Of a stretch of DNA of 64,000 nucleotides, positions 46,669 to 55,042 are shown in pieces. The first letter of the stretch is position 1. Each line of letters opens with the position of its first letter. The notes under the pieces are model-generated. The model had not been told where the DNA came from, ran no database searches, and was given only the letters and a program-made list of their open reading frames with translations. The position numbers and the translations under genes were made by a program. Origin of the DNA: Limnobacter sp. 130 (GTDB lineage Bacteria > Pseudomonadota > Gammaproteobacteria > Burkholderiales > Burkholderiaceae_B). The stretch spans positions 1,758,081-1,822,080 of the forward strand of contig NZ_LR732328.1 in assembly GCF_902506325.1 (NCBI RefSeq). Direction: 5' to 3'.

Positions 46669-48150
46669 ATGGGAATTATTCGCGCAAGAAAAGAGACGGG
46701 CAATCTTCAGATTGATTTCTATTATCGCGGCATGCGCTGTCGGGAACAAACGCAGTTCAAAGACGAACCAAAAAACCGCAAGAGACTTGAAGCTTTATTA
46801 AAAAGTATTGAGCTTGAAATCAAGTTTGGCACTTTTGAATATCGACGTTATTTTCCTGAAAGTAAATTACTGAGGAAAATCGAAGCCCTCGAAACTCAAC
46901 AATATCAACCCGCCTCGCCAATGGTTTCCGTTCCAATGGCCAACCAATCGTTGCGCCAAGCGATTGAGAATATTTCTTCAGCGGGTCATCCCACCTTCAC
47001 TGAATTTGCTCAGAAATTCATTGAAGAAAATGAGTCGCTTTGGAAGCGCTCGAACATTCGCACCAAGCGCGACATCTTGGAAAAGTGGTTGATCCCACAG
47101 TTTGGAAAGAGGGTGATCAGCAGTATCACCAAACAGGACCTTCTGGAATTTCGCTCAGTTCTCGCCAAAGCCCCGGGCAAAAAACCAGGAACAACAATGT
47201 CAGCTTCACGGATCAATCATGTGATGACGTCTGTGAAACAGGTCTTAGATGAAGCCGCTGATCGATTCAACTTTACCACTCCGTACCAGAATATCAAACG
47301 GATGCGGATCAAAAAGACGGATGTCACGCCCTTCACCATTGAAGAGGTGGAGATGATCATAAAGTTCTGCCGCGAAGATTTTCGGGATTACTTCACGGTG
47401 AAGTTTTTCACGGGCATGCGCCCGGGAGAAATTCATGGGCTGAAGTGGAAGTACATCGATTTTGAAAAGCGACTGATCACCATTCGCGAAACCATTGTGG
47501 ATGACTATGAGGAAACGCCAAAAACGGCCGATTCCAACCGAGATATCCAGATGGCACCACAGGTGTATGAGGCTCTCAGAACCCAATGGGAAGTCACTGG
47601 CAAAAAGTCGCCCTATGTATTTGCCAACGGCAACGGTGGGCCGCTTACCAACCGCAATATGAGTAACCGGGTGTGGTATCCCATGCTGCGCTCACTGGGG
47701 TTAAAACTTCGTACGCCGTACCAAACCCGGCACACCTTCGCCACGTTGATGCTGGCCGCAGGTGAATCACCAGAATGGATTGCATTTCAGATGGGACATT
47801 CGTCCACAGAAATGCTGTTCAAGGTGTACTCACGTTACGTACCCAATTTGACCCGTCGTGATGGCTCAGCGTTTGAGCGGATGTTGGCTGCGAACTTGGG
47901 GCCAGGTGCGGCGCCTCCTGTAGTTGCACCTGTGGTTCATTCGCCTGCGGCGGCGGTGCCGAAGACAGCCGTGTCGGCGAAAGCACAGGCGGATAAGGCC
48001 TCAAATGTCCCGGCTCCTGAAGTTACGCCCGCCGTCACACCCGTCATTACACCCGCAGTCGATGTAAACCCAGCTTCCAAAACTGCCATTCAAAACCCCT
48101 GGCTGCAGATGTTTGAAAGCTACCAAAGTAATAACCCACAAGGAGAATAA
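46669..48150 (+). CDS. int: Tyrosine recombinase (integrase) with N-terminal arm-binding domain
   Basis: A 493-residue site-specific recombinase. Residues 1-75 form a DUF3596-type arm-binding domain (GNLQIDFYYRGMRCREQT). The core-binding domain is about 108-205 and the catalytic domain about 220-395: R251 (FTGMRPGEIHG), K285 (ETPKTADSNRDI), Y351-x-x-R354-H355 (PYQTRHTFATLM; the first position is Tyr where many have His), H377 (MGHSS) and nucleophile Y387 (VYSRY). Residues 410-493 are a Pro/Ala/Val-rich tail not needed for catalysis. AAGGAGG precedes the ATG. The next gene starts two bases after its stop. Confidence 0.95.
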   Translation: MGIIRARKETGNLQIDFYYRGMRCREQTQFKDEPKNRKRLEALLKSIELEIKFGTFEYRRYFPESKLLRKIEALETQQYQPASPMVSVPMANQSLRQAIENISSAGHPTFTEFAQKFIEENESLWKRSNIRTKRDILEKWLIPQFGKRVISSITKQDLLEFRSVLAKAPGKKPGTTMSASRINHVMTSVKQVLDEAADRFNFTTPYQNIKRMRIKKTDVTPFTIEEVEMIIKFCREDFRDYFTVKFFTGMRPGEIHGLKWKYIDFEKRLITIRETIVDDYEETPKTADSNRDIQMAPQVYEALRTQWEVTGKKSPYVFANGNGGPLTNRNMSNRVWYPMLRSLGLKLRTPYQTRHTFATLMLAAGESPEWIAFQMGHSSTEMLFKVYSRYVPNLTRRDGSAFERMLAANLGPGAAPPVVAPVVHSPAAAVPKTAVSAKAQADKASNVPAPEVTPAVTPVITPAVDVNPASKTAIQNPWLQMFESYQSNNPQGE

Positions 48151-48152
48151 CA

Positions 48153-49307
48153 ATGAAAATCCATAGACTTGTACCCAGTTTTGATAGCCGCAGCACCCAG
48201 GCCCGAATCTACAAAGCACATGACGCCCTTGGGTCCCGAATGCGCGATGTGGCCATGCCCGAAAGCATTTATATCCGTCGCAATCAGGGTTCGCCATTTA
48301 AAGGTGCATTGGAAGGGTTGAATGAGCCGCAGTTTGCCAAGTATGGATCAGATATCAGTGTGTCCAAACGTGGCTTTATCGCAGAGAACACTTATGAAGA
48401 TGGTGTGAATTACGCCAAAGTGGCATTGCCTGTGTATTGCTCACTGCGCAAAAGCTACAAAGGCATGTTGTTTGTCAATCTGGCACACCGGGGCGCTGAC
48501 ACACTTAGCGATTACAGTTCGCTTGAGATTGACACACGCGTGTTGGATTGTGCAATGAAAGTCGGCGATTACTACTGGGTCACCACAATGATCCCATCGC
48601 ACAGTGGCTTGGATTGCAATCCATTTGACTACGCCCAGGCAGTGCTTCCGGCCACCTTGCAGCAATCTGGTGGCGATGAGGTAATCGACACTTCAAGCCT
48701 GTGTGGATTTCTCAGCGAGGTGTTTCGATTTCTTAACCCCGAAGACCGCGCGCTGTATCTGGAAATCATGGGGCAGGGCAAGCGCTTCAACAAATTCCTG
48801 AAATATGCAGCTTCCACACGCAGCCACCACAACCAAGAGCATGGGTTGCTGTTGCACACCGCAGAGACTGTTGCAAATGTCCTGCTCAAGGCCTTAGCCA
48901 CAACGCCAGAGGAACGTGCATCTAGCAAGCCACCATTCGATTTGAGTCTTACTCTTCTGGCCGCTCTGTTGCACGATGCGGCCAAGGTCGATGAGTACTA
49001 CCGCTTGGCTCCCCATGTGTATTCAACCAACTTGAATTGTGAACTCTTGGGGCATGAACAAACCATGCTCAAGTGGATTGCGGTGGCCTGCGTTGTATCT
49101 GGATGTTATCCAACCGATCGTGAACTACAACTGGAGCATGCCATCTGTGCTGTCAAAAAACAGCACGATCAATCTGGGGCTCGAAAACGCAAAACACCAG
49201 AAAGTTTTGTATTGCATGAAGCCGATTGCGCCAGCGCGCGGGCTTTCGACAAAGGCGAGACCAGTGTCTTGCTTGCCCACCAATTTGCTCAGGGAGAAGC
49301 AGCATGA
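48153..49307 (+). CDS. HD-domain protein, YhaM-like nuclease/phosphohydrolase
   Basis: A 384-residue protein. Residues 200-360 are an HD domain with H225-H226, H230, H235 (HHNQEHGLLLHT), H274-D275 (LLHDAAKVDEYY), H301 (LGHEQT), H329/H338 and D358 (LHEADCASARA). This order matches YhaM-type 3'-5' exoribonucleases and, more distantly, the HD region of MobH relaxases. The N-terminal 170 residues seem beta-rich (YWVTTMIPSH) and could be an OB-like nucleic-acid-binding domain, as in YhaM. The start follows the integrase stop by two bases and the stop overlaps the next start (ATGA). Confidence 0.78.
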   Translation: MKIHRLVPSFDSRSTQARIYKAHDALGSRMRDVAMPESIYIRRNQGSPFKGALEGLNEPQFAKYGSDISVSKRGFIAENTYEDGVNYAKVALPVYCSLRKSYKGMLFVNLAHRGADTLSDYSSLEIDTRVLDCAMKVGDYYWVTTMIPSHSGLDCNPFDYAQAVLPATLQQSGGDEVIDTSSLCGFLSEVFRFLNPEDRALYLEIMGQGKRFNKFLKYAASTRSHHNQEHGLLLHTAETVANVLLKALATTPEERASSKPPFDLSLTLLAALLHDAAKVDEYYRLAPHVYSTNLNCELLGHEQTMLKWIAVACVVSGCYPTDRELQLEHAICAVKKQHDQSGARKRKTPESFVLHEADCASARAFDKGETSVLLAHQFAQGEAA

Positions 49308-50833
49308 GTAATAGACGTTTTAGAGATGGTACAGACAGGGGTGCTCGTATGTTGAGCGAAACAATGAGATCACAAATTTTCCGCGAATCAGATACAGATC
49401 CGATCTGGAATGAGTATGTGTATGTGGGTGCAGCCAATATTCTTGTCCCCCGTAAACGGAAAGAAGAAACGTTGGACAAGCTGCGCATGCTGGAGCGTGA
49501 TCGGTTTGTAACACAACTTTCAAGCCCAGATTTTCAACAAGATCTTTGGGACTTCGTGGACTCTGAAGAGTTTGAGTATTTGAGAAAGAAGTGGCTAGCA
49601 AATTCGGAGAATAGTGACCATCGTGCCTTTAAAGATCAAATCGATGAAGAAGTTCATGTGCTGAAGGTCCTGAGCAATGCTGAGGATTTGAAAGCCCCCA
49701 GTGATTCCAAAACTTTCCTTTCACACGTCGAAAGCTGCATGAGCGATATCGATGAATACAGTGCGATGCATGAGGGAACGGTTCGATTGTTCACTGCGAA
49801 ATCAGTCATGAACTTTGTTGAAGAAATTGGTGAGGACAGCGATCGTATAGCGCGGGCATGGCGCATGTTTGTCCACATGGCCAAATTCAACGGATTCAGA
49901 AAAATTATCAAGCAAAGCAACGAGCTTGAGGAAAGGTTGAAGTTGCTTCGTGAGCAATTTCCAAATTTCGCGCATGTGGTTGATCACGTGATTGGACAGT
50001 TGCGCGTATGGCCCTTGAAACAAGAGAATAAACAGCGGCTCAAACCCCTTAATCTTAATGGTCCCAAGGGAACGGGCAAAAGTGCTTTTGCCAAGGCATT
50101 GGCTGAGGCACTTAATACCCGCTATGACTATGTGAACATCGCCTCCACATCCATGGGGGGAGTGTTAACGGGTATCAGTAACAAATGGGGTAATGGGCAA
50201 GCAGGCCTGATTTTTTCATCAGTGGCCAGAAGTGAAACCGCATCGCCTTTGATCTTGCTCGATGAAATTGATAAGGCCGACAGGAACTCTCAATTCCCAG
50301 TTGAGGGCGCGTTGCTGGCCTTGCTTGAGCCGCAAACATCTCAGGAATTTCACGATGAATTTGGCAACCTTCAATTTGATGCGTCACGGATCATCTACGT
50401 GGCCACAAGCAACGATGCAAGCTTGATTTCGGATCCGGTCAGATCGCGCTTTGACACATTCGAGATCAGTTACCCCAACCGAAATCAGCGAGAGGTGATT
50501 ATCAGCAATATGCTGAGAAAGTCTTATATGAACATCCGATTTTCGCCAGCCGCAATCAGTTTGATGGCTAGCCAGGATGTTGATCTGCGTAACTTACAGA
50601 GCCTGCTGGACAAAGTAGTTAGGCAACACGTTGATACCGTAATGAATCAAATGGTACCAAGCAGCGCCAAGGCGTCAAATGGCATTGAAGGTGAACACGC
50701 TACACAGCAGGCCAATGAGGGGGTCTCCTCTTCATTGCACGGTGAGCAGGTTATCGACGAATTGACGGTACGGATTTGTTTGCAGGACCTGGGTTGCAAG
50801 ACCAAAGCCCATTTCGGGTTTGTGGAGGTGTAA
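49304..50833 (+). CDS. Lon-like AAA+ ATPase without protease domain
   Basis: A 509-residue protein. Residues 1-235 are helical and unrecognised. The AAA+ module has Walker A GPKGTGKSAFAKAL (253-266), Walker B LILLDEIDKADR (316-327), sensor 1 VATSNDASL (366-374) and arginine finger RSRFDTFEI. The closest pattern is the ATPase of Lon (LLDEIDK, then ALLEPQ and VATSN). The Lon Ser-Lys protease domain is absent; the end is a short helical region. It may remodel a protein or DNA complex together with its neighbours. Start ATG 49304 overlaps the preceding stop. Confidence 0.86.
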   Translation: MSNRRFRDGTDRGARMLSETMRSQIFRESDTDPIWNEYVYVGAANILVPRKRKEETLDKLRMLERDRFVTQLSSPDFQQDLWDFVDSEEFEYLRKKWLANSENSDHRAFKDQIDEEVHVLKVLSNAEDLKAPSDSKTFLSHVESCMSDIDEYSAMHEGTVRLFTAKSVMNFVEEIGEDSDRIARAWRMFVHMAKFNGFRKIIKQSNELEERLKLLREQFPNFAHVVDHVIGQLRVWPLKQENKQRLKPLNLNGPKGTGKSAFAKALAEALNTRYDYVNIASTSMGGVLTGISNKWGNGQAGLIFSSVARSETASPLILLDEIDKADRNSQFPVEGALLALLEPQTSQEFHDEFGNLQFDASRIIYVATSNDASLISDPVRSRFDTFEISYPNRNQREVIISNMLRKSYMNIRFSPAAISLMASQDVDLRNLQSLLDKVVRQHVDTVMNQMVPSSAKASNGIEGEHATQQANEGVSSSLHGEQVIDELTVRICLQDLGCKTKAHFGFVEV

Positions 50834-50836
50834 GCC

Positions 50837-51205
50837 ATGACACTGATTAAATACTGTGAAGATGGCATTCGTCACGTGGACTATTGGTCCGTGCTTAAGG
50901 TGATCAATGATCATGAAGTGACCTACCGCTTGTTGTCGTCTACCGTTGATGACGATGTCTTTGACCGGTGGCGATTGAATTCCGGGATTATTGATTTCAC
51001 CCTCGAACAGGGGTTTGTGGACTTTCATGGATACTCAGGATCAGTGTACCGATGCAGGCTTAAGGATGAGATGCTCAATCCGATCATGGCCAGTATGTTG
51101 GCTCAATGGCAAGACAGATTTGAGAACCCAAACTATTCAATTAGAGCCATCGGCTTTGATCAGTTTGTGACCGAGTGGGAAACCTACAAATTAAAGTGGA
51201 ATTGA
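50837..51205 (+). CDS. Unknown protein in the integrase operon
   Basis: A 122-residue soluble protein that I do not recognise. It has an alternating strand pattern (GIIDFTLEQGFVDFHGYSG), one Tyr-Arg-Cys-Arg patch and a Trp-rich C-terminal helix (FVTEWETYKLKWN). No signal peptide or membrane segment. It begins three bases after the AAA+ gene stop and ends four bases before the exonuclease start, so it belongs to the same transcript and probably the same function. Confidence 0.7.
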   Translation: MTLIKYCEDGIRHVDYWSVLKVINDHEVTYRLLSSTVDDDVFDRWRLNSGIIDFTLEQGFVDFHGYSGSVYRCRLKDEMLNPIMASMLAQWQDRFENPNYSIRAIGFDQFVTEWETYKLKWN

Positions 51206-51209
51206 AAAG

Positions 51210-51782
51210 ATGGACACACAACAAGAAGAAATCACATCGATTCCCAGAGCCAATGTTTTGGTGATTGATTTAGAGGCAACGTGTTCAAACGATGAATGCA
51301 TCACTGGCTCGAATATGGAAATTATTGAGATTGGTGCATGTTGGGTAAATCCTGAAGGGGAGATTCTCGACACGTTTCAAAGCTTCGTACGCCCTGTGGT
51401 CAATAGAATTCTGACACCCTTCTGTACCGAGCTCACTACCATCACGCAGGACGAAGTGGATGGGGCACCAACCTTCGATCAAGTGGCTCCTCTACTTCAA
51501 GAATTCGCTGTCAAGTATCTTGAGGAGAACAGCATTTGGACGAGCTGGGGCAATTACGATCGAAGCCAGTTTGAGCATGACTCGGCTCGCCACGGTGTGG
51601 AAAATCCCGTGGCTCATCTTCCGCATGCGAACCTGAAAAAGATCTTTGCCAAGAAGCGAAAGATTAAACGGGTAGGAATGATGGGTGCACTTCAAATTGC
51701 TGGGATTGAGCACACGGGAGCGCATCACCGGGCACTGGATGACGCGATCAATATTTCGAAGTTGCTAAGGGTGGTTTTGTAA
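51210..51782 (+). CDS. DEDDh 3'-5' exonuclease (KapD/ERI1-like)
   Basis: A 190-residue exonuclease of the DnaQ superfamily. Exo I is VIDLEATC with D20 and E22, Exo II is in SWGNYDRSQFEHD near residue 115, and Exo III is GAHHRALDDA near 172 with the histidine of the DEDDh type. The insertion and spacing resemble the KapD and ERI1 group, which includes RNA-acting nucleases. It ends in TAATG overlap with a tiny open frame. It could trim DNA or RNA ends in concert with the HD protein. Confidence 0.88.
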   Translation: MDTQQEEITSIPRANVLVIDLEATCSNDECITGSNMEIIEIGACWVNPEGEILDTFQSFVRPVVNRILTPFCTELTTITQDEVDGAPTFDQVAPLLQEFAVKYLEENSIWTSWGNYDRSQFEHDSARHGVENPVAHLPHANLKKIFAKKRKIKRVGMMGALQIAGIEHTGAHHRALDDAINISKLLRVVL

Positions 51783-51850
51783 TGGCCACCAAGCGGATGC
51801 CTATCTTTAACCAAGATTTCCGTTTGGAAATTTCGCCGGATACTCCATGA
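51782..51850 (+). CDS. Tiny coupled open frame (22 residues)
   Basis: ATG 51782 overlaps the exonuclease stop (TAATG) and its own TGA overlaps the next start (ATGA). The peptide is MATKRMPIFNQDFRLEISP and three more residues, with no known motif. It may be a real small protein, a leader that couples translation, or the worn N-terminus of the next gene in another frame. Only the double overlap supports it. Confidence 0.4.
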   Translation: MATKRMPIFNQDFRLEISPDTP

Positions 51851-52041
51851 AAAGTTATCAATTCTCAGCTCTGCGCATGGCGCTCGTGGTGTTTGGAGAT
51901 ACCAGAAAAGTGAGGTCTTGGATGCATAAACCGAAAAAGGCTTTTGGCGATAAAAGCGCCTTTGAGGTCATGGAAACTGCTGAAGGATGTGAGCGAGTCA
52001 AGGAACTTCTAAACCAAATAGATCATGGGCTTTGTTCCTAG
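51847..52041 (+). CDS. Stand-alone DUF2384 (MbcA/ParS/Xre-type antitoxin) domain protein
   Basis: A 64-residue protein that is almost wholly one DUF2384 domain: VVFGDTRKVRSWMHKPKKAF, then DKSAFEVMETAEG and VKELLNQIDHG. In type II toxin-antitoxin modules this domain binds RES-type toxins and usually follows a helix-turn-helix, which is missing here. No RES toxin gene is adjacent. It may be a truncated antitoxin or an adaptor for the operon's enzymes. Start ATG 51847 is coupled to the tiny upstream frame. Confidence 0.75.
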   Translation: MKSYQFSALRMALVVFGDTRKVRSWMHKPKKAFGDKSAFEVMETAEGCERVKELLNQIDHGLCS

Positions 52042-52086
52042 ATTTAATTATTCGCATTCAGTGATTTATTAATCGTCCTAACTTAA

Positions 52087-52532
52087 TCCAAGGATGATTC
52101 GAACTCAGCGGCGTGGCGTCTAAGTGAGATCAAAGCAGACTGTATTGGTGTACATCTAATTACCTGGGCGCGCAGAAGTTTGTGGTTGGCTGGCGTGGGT
52201 ATTGCAGCCATTTCACTGGTAACACCTTTCATCAGCACCCGTATTTTCGAAAAGTGGTTTGCCGTCAATTACTTCTTTTTATTGATGCCTATTCCATTGG
52301 CAACCCTTGGCTTGTTCTTTATCGCGGATCGCACATTGCGTCGCCTGCCAAGCCGGTTGAGTTCGGGCAATGAGTACGGTGCATGGGTGCCGTTTGCATG
52401 CGCGGTCGGTGTGTTCTTCCTGTCGTTCCATGGCCTGGCCTACAGCCTTTTTCCCCACCTGGTATTGGACAAAATCGATGTATGGCAAGCCGCAAGTCAC
52501 CATGATTCATTGGTGGTGATCTTCTGGGGTGT
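52087..52532 (+). pseudogene. cydB: Fragment of cytochrome bd oxidase subunit II (cydB)
   Basis: One open frame from 52087 runs in frame through the C-terminal third of a CydB-like protein. Recognisable parts are RLSEIKADC, WARRSLWLAGVG, LVTPFISTRIFEKWFAVNYF, FFLSFHGLAYSLFPHLV and WQAASHHDSLVVIFW. The N-terminal two-thirds are missing, and the C-terminus is cut at 52533 by the IS3-type end. No cydA is present. The frame itself is not broken, which suggests recent loss, but a working subunit is impossible. Confidence 0.82.
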
Positions 52533-53167
52533 TGACCTGCCCCGGATTTTTCGATCCAACGTTACTTAACTACAATTGTCTCTCAACGCAGTGAGAGACG
52601 AAATGAAACGAGCCCGATTCAGCGATGAACAGATTGTTCGAATCCAGAGAGAAACTGATAAAGACACCGTAGTGGAAGTGGCCAAACGCCACGGCGTAAC
52701 CGTTGTGGATGAATACACTCAGGAATGTTTGGCAATCGATGTGGCTGGCAGCATTCGTTCGAAACGAGTCATTGATGTGCTTAGTAGGCTGATCAGTGTG
52801 CGAGGAGCACCCAAGTACCTCAGGAGTGACAACGGTCTGGAATTCGTGGCTACCAAGCTCTTGGAATGGGCTGTGCAAGAGAAACTTGAAAGCGTGTTAA
52901 TTGATCCGGGCAAACCATGGCAAAACGGTACCAACGAAAGCTTCAACGGTGAATTCAGGAATGAATGCCTGTCGATGGAGTGGTTTCGAAATCGACTTGA
53001 AGCACGGGTAATTATTGAAGACTGGAGACAGCATTGCAATGCAGTCAGACCGCACTCCAGTTTGAACTACCTGACTTCGAATGAATTCGTGGCAGGATTG
53101 AAAAGCGATTTACCAACCGAGACCAGAAAGTTAAGTTCTCAGTGGTAGGAAATTCCAGGGCAGGTCA
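52533..53167 (+). mobile_element. Internally deleted IS3-family element (635 bases)
   Basis: The ends are inverted repeats: TGACCTGCCCCGGATTTTT from 52533, and at the right the reverse complement TGACCTGCCCTGGAATTT ending at 53167. About 16 of the first 20 bases agree. IS3 elements are usually 1.2-1.5 kb, so half is missing. Flanking bases (GTGT on the left, CTAG on the right) do not form a target duplication, which points to a later deletion or recombination at one side. Confidence 0.85.
52603..53148 (+). pseudogene. Fused, deleted IS3-family transposase
   Basis: A continuous 181-residue frame from ATG 52603. Residues 1-35 are the OrfA helix-turn-helix (MKRARFSDEQIVRIQRETD, then VAKRHGVT). 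At once comes the second half of OrfB: VDEYTQECLAIDV, LRSDNGLEF with the second catalytic Asp, and GTNESFNGEFRNECLS with the catalytic Glu, then WRQHCNAVRPHSSLNYL. The rest of OrfA, the frameshift window and the first catalytic Asp of the DDE triad are gone. The deletion kept the frame. It should not transpose on its own. Confidence 0.85.
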
Positions 53168-53413
53168 CTAGGAACATCACTCCTCGACAATTTTTCTGAA
53201 TTCAATCCGAAGAAAAGTCGGATCATTAGAAATCAGATGGAACAGGTGAACTAAGTGAAACAGACAACGACTCCCACCGATTCAAGTCGCGCAAAGGTCG
53301 TTCTAAGCGAACTGACAAAGGGGAAAATATTGGACTCTCAGCGGTGGAAAGTATCGAGTGCTGATTGACACTTTAAAAACCTCGGGTGGTTCACCAGTAG
53401 ATCAAACCATCAA
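53168..53413. other. Gene-free stretch after the IS3-type element
   Basis: No gene found. A sequence near 53330-53350 (CTCTCAGCGGTGGAAA) resembles the transposase 3' end at 53135-53150 (TTCTCAGTGGTAGGAAA), so a second, badly worn IS3 end may be buried here. Nothing else is recognisable. Confidence 0.4.
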
Positions 53414-55042
53414 TTAACGGGTCAAGACCACGCTTTGACAGTCCATGGAATCCACATTCACAGTTACCGTATTTAAATCGACACCCAGTACCTGTAACAA
53501 ACCATCGAGAATATTGCCTACCAGTCCGAGGATCGGGCTTAACACGGGATCAAGCGCTTTGAGCAACACATCCACTAATCCGTTGACAGTACCGGTGATT
53601 AAAGGCCCTAACAGTGGCAGATCAATACCTAAGTTTAACTCGATATTCTGCAACAAATTGCTCAGCGTTTCACCCACGCTTAAATCGATGATTTCACTAA
53701 AGGGCGCAACGCCATCGAAACTGTATTGAACGGGATCAGAGCGTAAGCTGATTTCCGCAGCCAAGGTAACACCGGCATTCACCAAACCCAGAAGATTCAC
53801 ATTTAGAATATTTGCGGGCGCGCCACATTCCAGCGACCCCACGGTGGTGTTCAAGTTACTGGCACTGTCAGAAATACAAACTTCGGTCAAGGCAGGGACC
53901 ACTGTCATCACCATATTGTTGGTTGAACGGGGATACCTGCATGTCAGTTCATTTACCTCGGCCAGGCCACCTGCCACACGCAGTTGAAGCCCCAAATCAA
54001 GCGCACTCAAATTAATCAGTGGCAAGTTAAGATTCAAAAGCTGGCGAACACGCACATCCAACGCCACCTGCGCTGTTCGGCCAGTGGCGATTGGGTCTTT
54101 GTAAGGCATTTTCCGGCCGACAAATATCTGTGGGGCTTCCAGAATATTCACTCCTACATCCAGATTCAGTAATCCCGATGAAATGGGCAGCACATAACCT
54201 ACGCCTTCAACTGCGTTAAGCAAAGTGACTTGCGCCAACTGACCCAGGTTAACGTCCAATGTAGTGTTGGTTCGGCCCGATAAATCGAGAGCCAAGATAT
54301 CGCCCACAGACACATTGACATTGTTCAAAGGTCCACTCAAGGCACTCAGAACGCCTCGGACTTCCATTTTGTCGGCTTCCTCCGCGTTGCCCAGCAACAA
54401 GGCCTCTTGCAGCAAACCCAAAGCCGAAATCTCTAGCGACAACAACTCATTAACACTAAGAGCGTCTAGGCCAATTGCCAAATCCAGTAAGTCCACGCGA
54501 ATGTCGCTGCCCAGCAAACTGCCCCACTGGGCCACATTCAAATTGATTGCACCGCCACCCAGTGCGGTCAGCAAGCCATTCAACAGAGCAGATTGATTGG
54601 TGTCTAGGCTGAGCAAGCCACTTGATACAGATCCCACCACAGTTGGCGCCACTGTGGCCTCAGCCAGCACTGTGACTTCACGATTTGGCAAAAAAACCAG
54701 CAAACCATTGACCGGTCGAACAATAGTGACCCTGCTGGTAATGGAGTTGTCGCAATCATTGGTGGGTGCATCGTCAATAATGCACTCAATGGTCAAATCG
54801 TCGTCTTCGCTCACACCGTTGGCCAGGGCAATGGCCTGCGCCTCGGCAAACTCGGGGCCATTGGACATTTGACGGGCAGCAGTCAAGGCAACCAGATCAG
54901 CAACACCTTGCAAGCGGGTTTTTTCCCAAGCTATGTGCCCCACCGCCAAAACACCCATGGCTCCAAGACTCATGGTGAGGACAAACACCGTCAGAATTGA
55001 ATAGGCGCCGCGTTGTGATTGCTGTGAATTTAGCTTAACCAT
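53414..55042 (-). CDS. TadG-like pilus-assembly / Flp-locus protein
   Basis: A 542-residue protein. The N-terminal segment QRGAYSILTVFVLTMSLGAM with a following helix to residue 35 and the stretch LQGVADLVALTAARQM match the TadG/TadE-type anchor. The remainder is long, leucine- and asparagine-rich and repetitive (LLSLDTNQSALLNGLLTALG, LLPIS-like strands), with a few cysteines and no obvious von Willebrand domain. It is exported and held in the inner membrane. The start at 55042 overlaps the TadE-like stop by eight bases. Other tad genes are not in the window. Confidence 0.75.
   Translation of the reverse strand: MVKLNSQQSQRGAYSILTVFVLTMSLGAMGVLAVGHIAWEKTRLQGVADLVALTAARQMSNGPEFAEAQAIALANGVSEDDDLTIECIIDDAPTNDCDNSITSRVTIVRPVNGLLVFLPNREVTVLAEATVAPTVVGSVSSGLLSLDTNQSALLNGLLTALGGGAINLNVAQWGSLLGSDIRVDLLDLAIGLDALSVNELLSLEISALGLLQEALLLGNAEEADKMEVRGVLSALSGPLNNVNVSVGDILALDLSGRTNTTLDVNLGQLAQVTLLNAVEGVGYVLPISSGLLNLDVGVNILEAPQIFVGRKMPYKDPIATGRTAQVALDVRVRQLLNLNLPLINLSALDLGLQLRVAGGLAEVNELTCRYPRSTNNMVMTVVPALTEVCISDSASNLNTTVGSLECGAPANILNVNLLGLVNAGVTLAAEISLRSDPVQYSFDGVAPFSEIIDLSVGETLSNLLQNIELNLGIDLPLLGPLITGTVNGLVDVLLKALDPVLSPILGLVGNILDGLLQVLGVDLNTVTVNVDSMDCQSVVLTR

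Larger units (their letters stand above)
45703..52086 (+). mobile_element. Integrated element next to tRNA-Arg (right end not found)
   Basis: Between the tRNA 3' end and the cydB fragment lie an XRE repressor, an excisionase, a tyrosine integrase and six further coupled genes, all more AT-rich than the flanks. The left boundary at the tRNA is inferred from the usual integrase target. I find no second copy of the tRNA 3' end downstream, so the right boundary at about 52.05-52.09 kb is a guess. No conjugation, capsid or replication genes are seen. It may be a small genomic island or a decayed larger element. Confidence 0.7.
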
